A stretch of 40,142 nt of DNA from Luteitalea sp. (GCA_009377605.1 WHTT01000060.1:1-40142); one strand, 5' to 3'; positions 8,664 to 16,415 are shown, counted from the stretch's first letter. Made by a program: numbers and translations. Notes: generated from the letters alone by a model not told the origin.

Positions 8664-9448
8664 GGCTGGCCCTCCTGTTCGGCGACGAGATAGTGAATGA
8701 TGTCGATGACCTCCTGCTCGCTCAGCTTTCCTCGATAGGAAGGCATCAAGCCCTTCTCCACGAACGACAGCTCACCGACGTCTGCTCGCTGATACGACCG
8801 AAGCTGCCCGTTCGTGTCTCGTAGCTGAAGGCTGAACGCATCCTGGTTGAGGAGCGTTCCTCTCACGGTCTCGGCCTCGCGGGTGACCAGTTGAATGACG
8901 CGGTTCTCAGGGGCGATCTCGGCGTCCGGCTCCAGCATCGAGCGCTTCAGCTCGTCCATCGTGCGCCCTCGCGTCCCGAGGTCCGTCAGATCGGGACCGG
9001 CGTACGATCCCTGGTCTTGCACGCGATGGCAGGTGAAGCAGTCGTTGCCGGCAAAAAGCGCCTTCCCCCCCTGCGCATCGCCAGCAGGCAGCGTGAGCGT
9101 CCCGCCAAGCGCCTCTGATCGCAGGAATGCCACAATCTTCTCTGCGTCTGCATCGCTCACGTTCGAGGGCGGCATGGCGCCGCCCTCGGAGCCCTTGATC
9201 ATCACCTCGGTGAGCCGCTCATCGCTCATGTTCTGGCGAAGGAACTTGCCGCGCAGCAGATCCAGGGGCGGAAGCGCGTCCCCCCGCGCCCCGTGGCACA
9301 GCGCGCAATACGTCTGATAGAGCTCCGCCCCCGCGCTGACCTCTTCCGCCGAATACAGCTCTACCTCCGGCCGCTCCTGCGCCACCAGCGGACCGCTCAC
9401 CAGCAGGAACAGGACAAAAGCCGCCCCCGCGCCTCGCCAAGGTGTCAC
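8660..9448 (-). CDS. Dihaem cytochrome c, electron acceptor for the PQQ dehydrogenase
   Basis: 262 residues with a signal peptide (hydrophobic stretch to about VAQ, residue 24). Two c-type haem sites are visible: Cys48-Ala-Leu-Cys-His52 and Cys137-Phe-Thr-Cys-His141. Candidate axial methionines lie in 'GGAMPPS' (Met92) and near the C-terminus in 'GLMPSYRGKLS'. Each domain ends in a typical helix ('EKIVAFLRSE', 'VIDIIHYLVAE'). The start is GTG 9448, supported by a strong ribosome-binding site GGGAGGT at 9455-9461 with six bases of spacing. The stop overlaps the PQQ dehydrogenase ATG by four bases (ATGA), so the two proteins are translationally coupled and very probably partners. The gene lies only 53 bp downstream of the PfkB gene, so it could be read through from the sugar cluster, though its own good ribosome site suggests a separate unit is possible. 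Confidence 0.93.
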   Translation of the reverse strand: MTPWRGAGAAFVLFLLVSGPLVAQERPEVELYSAEEVSAGAELYQTYCALCHGARGDALPPLDLLRGKFLRQNMSDERLTEVMIKGSEGGAMPPSNVSDADAEKIVAFLRSEALGGTLTLPAGDAQGGKALFAGNDCFTCHRVQDQGSYAGPDLTDLGTRGRTMDELKRSMLEPDAEIAPENRVIQLVTREAETVRGTLLNQDAFSLQLRDTNGQLRSYQRADVGELSFVEKGLMPSYRGKLSEQEVIDIIHYLVAEQEGQP

Positions 9449-9501
9449 TGTCTCACCTCCCTGGGCTTACAAGGAAACCTTTAGAAAGTGATTGTAAGGC
9501 C

Positions 9502-10434
9502 CTAATCCATCCAGCGAATGACGACCTCTGGCAGAAGCCGTTCGATGTCTTCCCGGCGAACGAACCCGGTCTCTTCGCACAGCAGCTTGGCGCTTCCGCA
9601 GGCCACGCCGAGGCGGAGGGCCTCCTCCATGGGCGCCTGACGGGCCAGGCCGACAGCCAATCCACCGACGAGACAGTCGCCAGCGCCTACGGTGTTGCGG
9701 ATCTCGCGCACGCTCGGTGCCGAGACGAGGCACGTCCGGCCATGCCAGGCGGCAACGACGCCCAGCTCGCCAGCCGACACCACGACTAGCTCCACGCCCC
9801 GGCGCTGCAGCTCATGGACGGCATCCACGAGATCCTCTTTACCAGCGAGGGAACGACCGATCAAGGCTGCCGCTTCCGCGATGTTCGGTTTGATCGCAAA
9901 GACGCCCGCGCTGACCGCCTCGCGCAGCGCGGCGCCGCTCGCATCGACGAGGCACCGGATGCGGCGCTCGGCGAGCGTGCGGCCAAGACGTGCGTACGTG
10001 CTCGCGTCGAGCCCGGGCGGCAAGCTTCCCGAAAGCACCGCCACGTCTGCTCCCTTGCAGCACTCGAGAAAGCACGATGTCAGTGACTCTCGCTCTGCCT
10101 CACGCAGCGCTGGGCCCGGTTCCAGAATCTCCGTCACTCGGCCCTCGCGATCCCTGATCGCGAGACAGGTGCGAAGCGTGCCCTCTATCCGCACGCCGTG
10201 GAAGGCGACGCCGCGAGCTTCGAGAAACGACCTGAGCTCTTCGTCGCTCCGTTCATCTACGCAGCCGACGAGACGGACCTCTTCTCCAAGCGCTGCAACG
10301 GCAAGCGCGACGTGCAGCCCTTTGCCGCCCGGCAGCGCCTGGACATTCCGTGTCCGCGTGACGCCGCCGATCTCCAGGAGGTCGACGTCGATCTGCTTGT
10401 CGATCGCGGTGTTGAAGCCTGCAACGGTGATCAC
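9502..10434 (-). CDS. PfkB-family kinase, 1-phosphofructokinase / tagatose-6-phosphate kinase-like
   Basis: 310 residues. It phosphorylates a sugar phosphate with ATP. N-terminal 'VAGFNTAIDKQI' and 'ALPGGKGLHVALA' are the LacC/FruK-type substrate signature; the C-terminal 'NTVGAGDCLVGGLAVG' holds the catalytic Asp and anion hole. The most likely start is GTG 10434, which overlaps the preceding gene's stop (GTGA) and puts the conserved N-terminus at residue 1; the same frame stays open for about 80 further upstream codons, but these lie inside the neighbouring gene. The AgaS-like protein upstream makes a tagatose-6-phosphate kinase role attractive, in a galactosamine-type pathway, but fructose-1-phosphate kinase cannot be excluded from sequence alone. 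No aldolase for the product is in the window. Confidence 0.88.
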   Translation of the reverse strand: MITVAGFNTAIDKQIDVDLLEIGGVTRTRNVQALPGGKGLHVALAVAALGEEVRLVGCVDERSDEELRSFLEARGVAFHGVRIEGTLRTCLAIRDREGRVTEILEPGPALREAERESLTSCFLECCKGADVAVLSGSLPPGLDASTYARLGRTLAERRIRCLVDASGAALREAVSAGVFAIKPNIAEAAALIGRSLAGKEDLVDAVHELQRRGVELVVVSAGELGVVAAWHGRTCLVSAPSVREIRNTVGAGDCLVGGLAVGLARQAPMEEALRLGVACGSAKLLCEETGFVRREDIERLLPEVVIRWMD

Positions 10435-11354
10435 GACGAGGCCCGCAAGAAGTCGCCCAGTTGGCTCGCGTCCGGCTGACTCGTCACGCCGCCCAGACCA
10501 AGCGTTGACAGCGCACCGCACGCGGCCCCCTGCCGCATGCATTCCTCCAAGGAGCGTCCGCGCAGCCAGCCGTGGAGGAAGCCCGCATTGAACGAGTCGC
10601 CCGCGCCGGTCGAGTCTACGGCGTCGATTGGAAACGCAGGCACGTGGAGCGGCTCGCCGTGAGACAGCGCCAGGCATCCCTTCGCACCAAGCTTGACGAC
10701 CGTCACCGTGCGCCCATTATCGAGCTTCCGTAGTCCTTCGAGGTGGTCGCGGCATCCGGTCACGGCGGCGAGCTCCACCTCGTTGGGAAGAAAGATGTCG
10801 GTGAGCCGAAGCAGGTCGACCAGGTCATCACCCCAACGCTCGCGTGGATCGAATCCTGGGTCGAGTGACGAGGTGAGGCCAAGACTGGACGCTCGCGCAA
10901 ATAGCCGCGCGCAGCACGGACGAAGCCCTGTCTGCAGGAAGTAGGAAGACACGTGCAGATGCGCGAACTGCGAGAGGACCTCCTCGCCCAGCCCCGCGTC
11001 GGTTTGGACGCGGCTGGCGCCCGCGAACGTGACGAGCGTCCTGTCGCCGTCGAACGGAATGGACACCGTCATCCCTGTTTGAAGCGAGCCGTCCTGTGTA
11101 ATGCGCGAGACGTCTATGCCCGCCTGACGCAATATGTCCAGGCAGTAGTCTGCCCAGCCGTCGCGCCCGACCGTGCTGACAAACGATACTGGATTCCCCA
11201 GCTTGGCCAGGCCGACGGCGAAGATCGCGGAGGCGCTGCCGAGCGTGAGCGCGCAGCTCTCGGCAAACACTTCGTGGCCGGGCGTGGGATAGCTATTGAC
11301 GCCGTGGAGCACCAAGTCGACGTTGAGCTCGCCGACGACCAGAGTTCGCTTCAT
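10431..11354 (-). CDS. PfkB-family carbohydrate kinase
   Basis: 307 residues from ATG 11354 ('MKRTLVVGELNVDLVL'), a start that matches the family N-terminus; an in-frame GTG at 11381 would add nine residues. Ribokinase-fold features: N-terminal beta strand with 'GELNVD', 'LTLGSASAIFAVGLAKLG' at the sugar-binding glycine-rich site, 'FLPNEVELAAVTG' before the nucleotide site, and 'DSTGAGDSFNAGFLHG' with the catalytic Asp. It differs from the adjacent kinase in lacking the GGKG signature, so it probably acts on an unphosphorylated sugar or sugar acid. It lies 28 bp after the SIS-domain gene and overlaps the next kinase by four bases, which makes a tight three-gene sugar operon. The substrate is not determinable. 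Confidence 0.9.
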   Translation of the reverse strand: MKRTLVVGELNVDLVLHGVNSYPTPGHEVFAESCALTLGSASAIFAVGLAKLGNPVSFVSTVGRDGWADYCLDILRQAGIDVSRITQDGSLQTGMTVSIPFDGDRTLVTFAGASRVQTDAGLGEEVLSQFAHLHVSSYFLQTGLRPCCARLFARASSLGLTSSLDPGFDPRERWGDDLVDLLRLTDIFLPNEVELAAVTGCRDHLEGLRKLDNGRTVTVVKLGAKGCLALSHGEPLHVPAFPIDAVDSTGAGDSFNAGFLHGWLRGRSLEECMRQGAACGALSTLGLGGVTSQPDASQLGDFLRASS

Positions 11355-11382
11355 TGAGTGATCGAGACTCGCAGCGCACACC

Positions 11383-12684
11383 TTAGGTCTGCGTGCGCCG
11401 ATGAATGTCGAATGACGCTACGACACGGGCGATTGCACCGTTTCTGGAGGGCCGATCCGGCTCGCAGCCGACGTGGAGCGACGAGAAGAACGCCATGAGC
11501 TGCCCCGCGAGCATCTCGAGCAGCGGCAGGTCGTCGTCTCGCAACGCATGTTCGTCGGAGACGTTGATGACAACAGCTGGCGTTCGAGCGCAATCGGTGG
11601 CGAGTCCCCGTCCGACGATCACCTTCAGCAGCCCGAGGTCCTTCTGATCCATCTCACGGATGACGTCCATCTCGTAGGCGCGCGTCACCGGATCCGAGGA
11701 CAGGAAGCAAAGCAGCACCGTGCCATCGTGGACCGCGCTCATGGGTCCATGCCGCAGCGACAGATACGTCTCGGCCATCGTCGGCATCTGTCCGGCGGTC
11801 ATCTCGAGCATCTTGAGGGCGGCTTCGCGCGCTGCACCATACATCGAGCCACTGCCAAGGAAGACGGCAGACCGGAAGCCATCGCGAGCAATGCGCGCGA
11901 GCGCATCCGCGTGCTGCAGTAAGAGCTGGGTCGCCGCTGCCGCGAGGCCCTCGATGCGTGAGATGTACGAATCGGGCGCATCGAGCGAGCCGAGAAACCT
12001 GCCAGCGGCCAACATGTTGGTGAGACTGCTGGTCATCACCAAGCTTCTATCGCACGTCGCATCATCGAGCACAACGGCCAGCGCGCGCGGATCGCGCTGG
12101 TATCGCTGCGCCAGGCGTCCCTCTTGGTTGCACGTGATGATGAGATGGCGGCACTCTGGCTCGGTCTCGAGGAGCAGGTCGATCGCAGCGGAGCTCTCGG
12201 GGCTGTTGCCTGACCTGCCGAGCGAGATCATCAAAGAGGGGCGCTCCACGGGCAGATGGCGGACGCCGTCGGTGAGCAGCTGCCCCGCCGGCACCGCGAC
12301 GACCGGCCGAGGAAGCGCGCCATGCAAGCACCACGACAGGCACTCCGCGCCGTAGAACGAGCTTCCGGATCCCGTCACGAGGATCGCGCCGGCCGGGCCT
12401 TGTGCAGAGGCATCCTGCAGGAAGCCTACGAGGATGTCGCGCCGCTGCACCATGGCGGCCGCCGTCCGGCGCCAGGTGCCCGGCTGCTGACAGATCTCGC
12501 GCAGCGTGTGATAGTAACCACTTGCGTGCTGCGCCTCGACCGGCCTGTCCAGCAGCGCGGCGAACGAGGCAACCCGGGCTCCGAGCTCGACCGCTGCGGC
12601 ATCGGGCGGCTGCATCGAGGTGGGCTCCGCCGGTTGCGCGAGCGGCGCATCGCTTACCGCTCGCCTGCGCGTCGTCTCAGGCAT
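11383..12684 (-). CDS. SIS-domain sugar isomerase/deaminase, AgaS-like
   Basis: 433 residues with two SIS domains: the first around 'ILVTGSGSSFYGAE' and 'ISLGRSGNSPESSAAID', the second around 'VFLGSGSMYGAAREAALKMLEMTAGQ' (quoted in part) followed by 'AETYLSLRHGPMS'. The latter pattern is typical of AgaS and glutamine-independent GlmS-like isomerases that act on 2-amino-2-deoxy-hexose 6-phosphates. The family converts galactosamine-6-phosphate to tagatose-6-phosphate and ammonia, which fits the LacC/FruK-like kinase two genes downstream. It is the first gene of the minus-strand run and is divergent from a DeoR regulator across 157 bp. The first 30 or so residues are low-complexity and poorly conserved, so the start could be slightly downstream; GGAG at a suitable distance supports ATG 12684. 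Confidence 0.88.
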   Translation of the reverse strand: MPETTRRRAVSDAPLAQPAEPTSMQPPDAAAVELGARVASFAALLDRPVEAQHASGYYHTLREICQQPGTWRRTAAAMVQRRDILVGFLQDASAQGPAGAILVTGSGSSFYGAECLSWCLHGALPRPVVAVPAGQLLTDGVRHLPVERPSLMISLGRSGNSPESSAAIDLLLETEPECRHLIITCNQEGRLAQRYQRDPRALAVVLDDATCDRSLVMTSSLTNMLAAGRFLGSLDAPDSYISRIEGLAAAATQLLLQHADALARIARDGFRSAVFLGSGSMYGAAREAALKMLEMTAGQMPTMAETYLSLRHGPMSAVHDGTVLLCFLSSDPVTRAYEMDVIREMDQKDLGLLKVIVGRGLATDCARTPAVVINVSDEHALRDDDLPLLEMLAGQLMAFFSSLHVGCEPDRPSRNGAIARVVASFDIHRRTQT

Positions 12685-12743
12685 GGGGCATCGGCTCCGG
12701 ACACAGCGTTGACAGGCACAAGCGTCCTGCTTGGGGGTCTTGC

Positions 12744-12772
12744 TTGACAGGTTCGCATCGTAAGACTATAAA
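12744..12772 (+). promoter_or_regulatory. Sigma70-type promoter for the DeoR gene
   Basis: TTGACA at 12744-12749 and TATAAA at 12767-12772 are separated by exactly 17 bases, a near-consensus housekeeping promoter in an otherwise GC-rich sequence. It reads towards the DeoR-family gene starting at 12842, leaving a leader of roughly 60 bases. No experimental support. Confidence 0.65.
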
Positions 12773-12812
12773 ACAAGTTAACACAGGATATAGTAAACAG
12801 GTAGAAAACAAT
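12771..12812. promoter_or_regulatory. Candidate DeoR/AgaR operator array
   Basis: Just downstream of the -10 box, an AT-rich tract holds four similar short words, read on the minus strand as TGTTTTA, TGTGTTA, TGTTTAC and TGTTTTC, spaced about 10, 14 and 11 bases apart and hence on roughly one face of the helix. DeoR-family regulators of amino-sugar genes bind such T-rich direct repeats. Lying in the divergent region between the agaS-like gene and the regulator, this is a plausible autoregulatory operator controlling both directions. Confidence 0.5.
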
Positions 12813-12841
12813 AGCAGCAACCAAGCGAAAGGTTACACCCA

Positions 12842-13633
12842 ATGCCGGCGCCAAGTGGAGCCCGTCTGATGACGGAAGAGCGGCGGCGACAGATCGTCGA
12901 TCTGGTCGGGCAGCAGAAGCGCGCCACCGTTCACGAGCTCGTCCAGCGCTTCAATGTCTCGGCCGTGACGATTCGCGCCGATCTCGACGCGTTGGCGGAA
13001 GTGTCAGCGGTGGTCAGGTCTCACGGCGGCGCGCTGGCGCCGCTCGAGGGCGACCGCGACGTGCCGGTTGACGTCAAGGAGACCTTGCGGCGGGCGGAGA
13101 AGTCCCGCATCGGGCGTGCCGCCGCGCAGCTCGTTCGTGAGAACGAGACGATCATCCTCGACTCGGGCACGACGACGGCGGAGGTGGCCCGGCATCTCAA
13201 GCTGCTCAATCTCAAGTCGCTGACGGTCATTACCAACGCCTTGAACATTGCCATGCAGTTGGCCAGCGTCCCGCAGGTGCGCGTCATCATGCTCGGCGGC
13301 ATTCTTCGGCCGTTGTCCTATTCCCTGGTCGGGCCGCATGCCGAGCAGGCGCTGCAGGGTCTCAACGCCGAGCGGCTCTTCCTTGGCGTCGATGGATTCG
13401 ATGCGGAGCTTGGCCCCACGACGCCAGACGTCCTGGAGGCCCAGCTCAACGCGCTCATGATTCGCGTCTCCAGAGAGACAACGATCGTGGCCGACTCCAC
13501 CAAGTTCAGTCGCCGCAGCCTCTCGCTCATCGCCAAGATCGACAGTATTCATCGGGTCATCACTGATGACGGCGTGCCTCCCGAGACCGTCTCGGCGCTG
13601 CGCGCCCGAAGCGTCGACGTGATGGCGGTCTGA
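12842..13633 (+). CDS. DeoR/GlpR-family transcriptional repressor
   Basis: 263 residues. The N-terminal winged helix-turn-helix ('RRQIVDLVGQQKRATVHELV', then 'FNVSAVTIRADLDAL' and 'VVRSHGGAL') binds DNA. The C-terminal DeoRC sensor domain has 'IILDSGTTTAEVARHL' and 'RLFLGVDGFDAELGPTTPD', which sense a sugar phosphate. Two starts are possible: ATG 12842 (AAAGG nine bases upstream) or ATG 12869 ('MTEERRRQIV', GGAG eight bases upstream), the latter matching the usual family N-terminus. It is divergent from the SIS-kinase-kinase run and most likely represses it, with a phosphorylated amino sugar or ketose as inducer, in the manner of AgaR. It is followed by a strong hairpin. Confidence 0.92.
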   Translation: MPAPSGARLMTEERRRQIVDLVGQQKRATVHELVQRFNVSAVTIRADLDALAEVSAVVRSHGGALAPLEGDRDVPVDVKETLRRAEKSRIGRAAAQLVRENETIILDSGTTTAEVARHLKLLNLKSLTVITNALNIAMQLASVPQVRVIMLGGILRPLSYSLVGPHAEQALQGLNAERLFLGVDGFDAELGPTTPDVLEAQLNALMIRVSRETTIVADSTKFSRRSLSLIAKIDSIHRVITDDGVPPETVSALRARSVDVMAV

Positions 13634-13702
13634 GAAACGGCGAAAACGAGGCTGCCCCCGTTTTTCGTATGTTGGAAAACGGGGGCTGTCCCCGTTTCTC
13701 GC
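13634..13702. repeat. Intergenic palindromic element, possible terminator of the DeoR gene
   Basis: A perfect 11-bp stem pairs 13654-13664 (GCCCCCGTTTT) with 13676-13686 across an 11-base loop. The flanks extend it imperfectly (GAGAAACGG... against ...CCGTTTCTC). The element starts directly after the DeoR stop and ends 14 bp before the next start. Its form (AAACGGGGGC with its mirror) resembles dispersed intergenic repeats more than a simple terminator, but the hairpin could stop transcription. Confidence 0.65.
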
Positions 13703-13716
13703 AGACACCGTCAACC

Positions 13717-14679
13717 ATGACACGCCCTCGCAATCGCAAACCCCGAGGCTGGCTCTTCTACGCGACGTTCACCACCGTGGCGTGGGGCATCTGGGGCGCG
13801 TTCATCGAGATCCCGGAGCACGCGGGCTTTCCAGCCACGCTTGGCTACGCGGTCTGGGCGCTCACGATGATTCCGTGCGCCGCGGTAGCCCTGCGCAATA
13901 CGCACAGCCGTGTGGACTCCGATGGGCGTGCGCTGCTGCTCGGTGGCGCAATCGGCTTTCTCGGTGCTGGGGGCCAGCTCCTCTTGTTCCAGGCGCTGCG
14001 ATCCGGTCCGGCATATCTCGTCTTTCCTATCATCTCGCTCTACCCGCTGGTCACGATCGTCCTCTCCGTCACGCTGCTTCGCGAGCGTGCGGAAGGCCGA
14101 CCGCTCGCTGGCATTGTGCTCGCGCTTCCGGCAATCGTGCTGCTCTCGTACGTCGAGCCCACGAGTGGTGGAACGACCGGCTACGGTTGGCTGCTGCTGG
14201 CCGTCACGGTGCTCTTCATGTGGGGCGCCCAGGCTTTTGTCTTGAAGAAGGCGCAGGACGACATGAGCGCCGAGGGCATCTTCTTCTACATGGCGCTCAC
14301 CGCTGTGCTGCTCGTGCCGGTCGCGCTGCTGATGACTGATTTCAGCGCACCCATCAACTGGGGTCTCCGCGGACCGTATCTCGCCGCGCTCGTGCACATC
14401 CTCAATGCTGCAGGGGCGCTCAGTCTCGTGTACGCCATGCGTTACGGCAAGGCCATCATCGTCGTGCCGATGACGGCGCTCGCGCCGGTCATCACAATTG
14501 TCCTCTCGCTGCTGATCTACCGGGAGCTGCCGTCGATGTATCACACGATCGGCATGCTCTGCGCCGTGCTGGCGATCTATCTCTTCGCCACGGAATCGCC
14601 GGGAGCCGACGCAGAGCACCCGCCCGTCGAGGTCGAATCGTCGACCCGCCCCGTTGATACCCGCAACGCAGGCCTTTAG
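13717..14679 (+). CDS. EamA/DMT-family membrane transporter
   Basis: 320 residues, with about ten hydrophobic segments in two repeated EamA halves: the first begins at 'WLFYATFTTVAWGIWGAF', the second at 'GYGWLLLAVTVLFMWGAQAF'. A characteristic end-of-half motif 'ALRSGPAYLVFPIISLYPLVT' has a counterpart in 'RYGKAIIVVPMTALAPVIT'. It acts in the inner membrane, exporting or importing a small metabolite; the substrate is unknown. Start ATG 13717 is chosen because the 16 upstream codons fall within the intergenic palindrome and do not look like protein. The last codons and stop (GCAGGCCTTTAG) match the core of the REP-like element found elsewhere in the window, so the C-terminus may have been rewritten by such an element. 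It may share sugar-cluster regulation or stand alone. Confidence 0.88.
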   Translation: MTRPRNRKPRGWLFYATFTTVAWGIWGAFIEIPEHAGFPATLGYAVWALTMIPCAAVALRNTHSRVDSDGRALLLGGAIGFLGAGGQLLLFQALRSGPAYLVFPIISLYPLVTIVLSVTLLRERAEGRPLAGIVLALPAIVLLSYVEPTSGGTTGYGWLLLAVTVLFMWGAQAFVLKKAQDDMSAEGIFFYMALTAVLLVPVALLMTDFSAPINWGLRGPYLAALVHILNAAGALSLVYAMRYGKAIIVVPMTALAPVITIVLSLLIYRELPSMYHTIGMLCAVLAIYLFATESPGADAEHPPVEVESSTRPVDTRNAGL

Positions 14680-14738
14680 TCCCACGCCTCATTTGTGTAG
14701 TCAGCGGTACGGACGGTAGGGCGGGGCTTTAGCCTGGC
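14668..14738. repeat. Eroded REP-like pair
   Basis: GCAGGCCTTTAG at 14668-14679 is identical to the core of the elements at 4605 and 37100 and includes the stop codon of the transporter gene. A second diverged unit at 14716-14738 begins GTAGGGCGGGGCTTTAG. The arms no longer pair well. Confidence 0.5.
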
Positions 14739-15029
14739 GCATCGGGCGCATACCTCCGGCTCCCGCCGCACAATGGAAAGCAAACGCAACCCACGCGCCG
14801 TGACGGTCACCCGGCTCGCGTCGCGATCGGCCCCTGAGCGCTAATCCTCCTCGGCGCCCAAAAATGGCGACGCGCAACGGGCATCGGGGACCCCTTTTTC
14901 TCGCCGCGATTGCCACCTCGCGATCATCGCGCTGGCGCAGCGGGCCCAACCCCTGCTAGAATCGTTTTCCCTCCCAAAGACAATCTACACGTGACCGATC
15001 GCGGCACGAGCCTCCCTGGAGTGCAATCC
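14739..15029. other. Intergenic region upstream of the FAD oxidase
   Basis: Together with the eroded repeat before it, this makes a 350-bp gap between genes. No convincing coding sequence or RNA gene was recognised. The frame of the downstream gene is open back to 14910, but those 40 codons show no family similarity. A GGAG at 15017-15020 serves as ribosome-binding site for ATG 15030. Confidence 0.5.
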
Positions 15030-16415
15030 ATGACTGACCAGATCGTTTCAACCTTCCAGAAGAACCTTCGCGGGCAGCTCGTTCGTCCTGGCGACGCCAA
15101 TTACGACACGGCGCGCTCTCTCTACAACGGCATGATCGACAAGCGTCCGCGGTTGATAGCCCGCTGCGTAGACGTTGCCGACGTCATCACGGCGGTCCGC
15201 TTCGGCCGCGAGCAGGGTCTGCTCATCGCGATCCGCGGCGGCGGGCACAACGGACCGGGGCTCGGCTCTTGTGACGATGGGCTGGTGATCGATCTGGAGA
15301 TGATGAGGAGCGTGCGCGTCGATCCGGCGAGTCGGACCGTCCGTGTCGATGCTGGGTGCACGTCCGGCGATGTCGATCATGCCACTCACCCCTTCGGCCT
15401 GGCGGTCCCCTTCGGCATCGTCTCCACGACCGGTGTGGCTGGCCTCACGCTCGGCGGCGGCACCGGGTATCTCACGCGCAAGTACGGCCTCACCATCGAC
15501 AACCTCCTGGAGGCGGACGTCGTGCTTGCCGACGGACGCTTCGTTACGGCCAGCGAGGATCAACATCCCGATCTCTTCTGGGCGCTTCGCGGCGGCGGCG
15601 GCAACTTCGGCGTCGTGACCAGCTTCCTCTTCCGGGCGCATCCGGTTGGCATGGTCTACGCTGGCCCGATCTTTTGGGATGCCATCGACGCACGAGTAGT
15701 CATGCAAACCTATCGCGACTTCCTGGCGTCGGCGCCCGAGGAGCTCGGCGCCTTCGTGGGCCTCAAGACGGTGCCGTCGATGGACCCGTTCCCCAGGGAC
15801 TCCTGGGGTAAGCGCGCCTGCGCGGTGATCGCCAGCTACAACGGCTCGGCGGCAGACGGCGAACGGGCTATGGCGCCGCTGCTCGAGGCCGTGCCGCCGC
15901 CGATGTTCAACTGGATGAGCGCGATACCGTTCCCCGCGATGCAGGCGCTCTTCGATCCGTTCTTTCCCAAGGGGCTGCAGTGGTATTGGAAGGGCGACTT
16001 CGTCCAGTCGCTTCCCGACCAAGTCATCGACGTGCACATCGCGCAGGCGGCTCGGGCGCCAACCGAGCTCTCGCTCATGCACCTCTACCCCATCGATGGG
16101 GCTGTCGAGCGCGTGGCCAAGGACGCAACCGCCTGGAGCACACGCGACGCGCGGTGGTCGATGGTCATTGCAGGGATTGATTCGGACCGGAACGGCGCTG
16201 ACGCGCTCAAGGCATGGGGGCGCATGTACTGGAAGGCGGTCCACCCATACAATCTCGAGGGCGCCTACGTCAACTTCATGATGGATGACGAGGCGGAGGG
16301 CCGGGTCGAGGCGACCTACGGCGACAACTACCGCCGCCTGGTGTCTGTCAAAGCAACGTACGACCCTGACAATCTCTTCCGGGTCAACCAGAACATCCAG
16401 CCGGTGCACGCGTAA
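15030..16415 (+). CDS. FAD-linked oxidase, berberine-bridge-enzyme (BBE) type
   Basis: 461 residues. N-terminal PCMH-type FAD domain: 'AIRGGGHNGPG' supplies His73, the usual site of covalent 8-alpha-histidyl FAD attachment, and 'GVAGLTLGGGTGYLTRKYGL' is the flavin-binding loop. The second covalent site of bicovalent BBE enzymes (a Cys before the 'TxGVGG' loop) is replaced by 'FGIVSTTG', so a mono-covalent flavin is expected. 'LFWALRGGGGNFGVVT' and the C-terminal BBE segment 'YVNFMMDDE...YDPDNLFRVNQNI' complete the fold. Such enzymes oxidise sugars, alcohols or amines with oxygen or another acceptor; the substrate here is unknown. No signal peptide is seen. Start ATG 15030 fits the family N-terminus and has GGAG nine bases upstream. 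It appears monocistronic. Confidence 0.92.
   Translation: MTDQIVSTFQKNLRGQLVRPGDANYDTARSLYNGMIDKRPRLIARCVDVADVITAVRFGREQGLLIAIRGGGHNGPGLGSCDDGLVIDLEMMRSVRVDPASRTVRVDAGCTSGDVDHATHPFGLAVPFGIVSTTGVAGLTLGGGTGYLTRKYGLTIDNLLEADVVLADGRFVTASEDQHPDLFWALRGGGGNFGVVTSFLFRAHPVGMVYAGPIFWDAIDARVVMQTYRDFLASAPEELGAFVGLKTVPSMDPFPRDSWGKRACAVIASYNGSAADGERAMAPLLEAVPPPMFNWMSAIPFPAMQALFDPFFPKGLQWYWKGDFVQSLPDQVIDVHIAQAARAPTELSLMHLYPIDGAVERVAKDATAWSTRDARWSMVIAGIDSDRNGADALKAWGRMYWKAVHPYNLEGAYVNFMMDDEAEGRVEATYGDNYRRLVSVKATYDPDNLFRVNQNIQPVHA

Noticed and set aside
10435-10677. N-terminal extension of the 1-PFK-like kinase
   Set aside because: It lies within the preceding kinase gene. The family N-terminus begins at GTG 10434, overlapping the upstream stop.
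13711-14685. 324-codon minus-strand frame opposite the EamA transporter
   Set aside because: It is highly charged with His/Arg/Glu repeats arising from antisense of hydrophobic codons; no family features.
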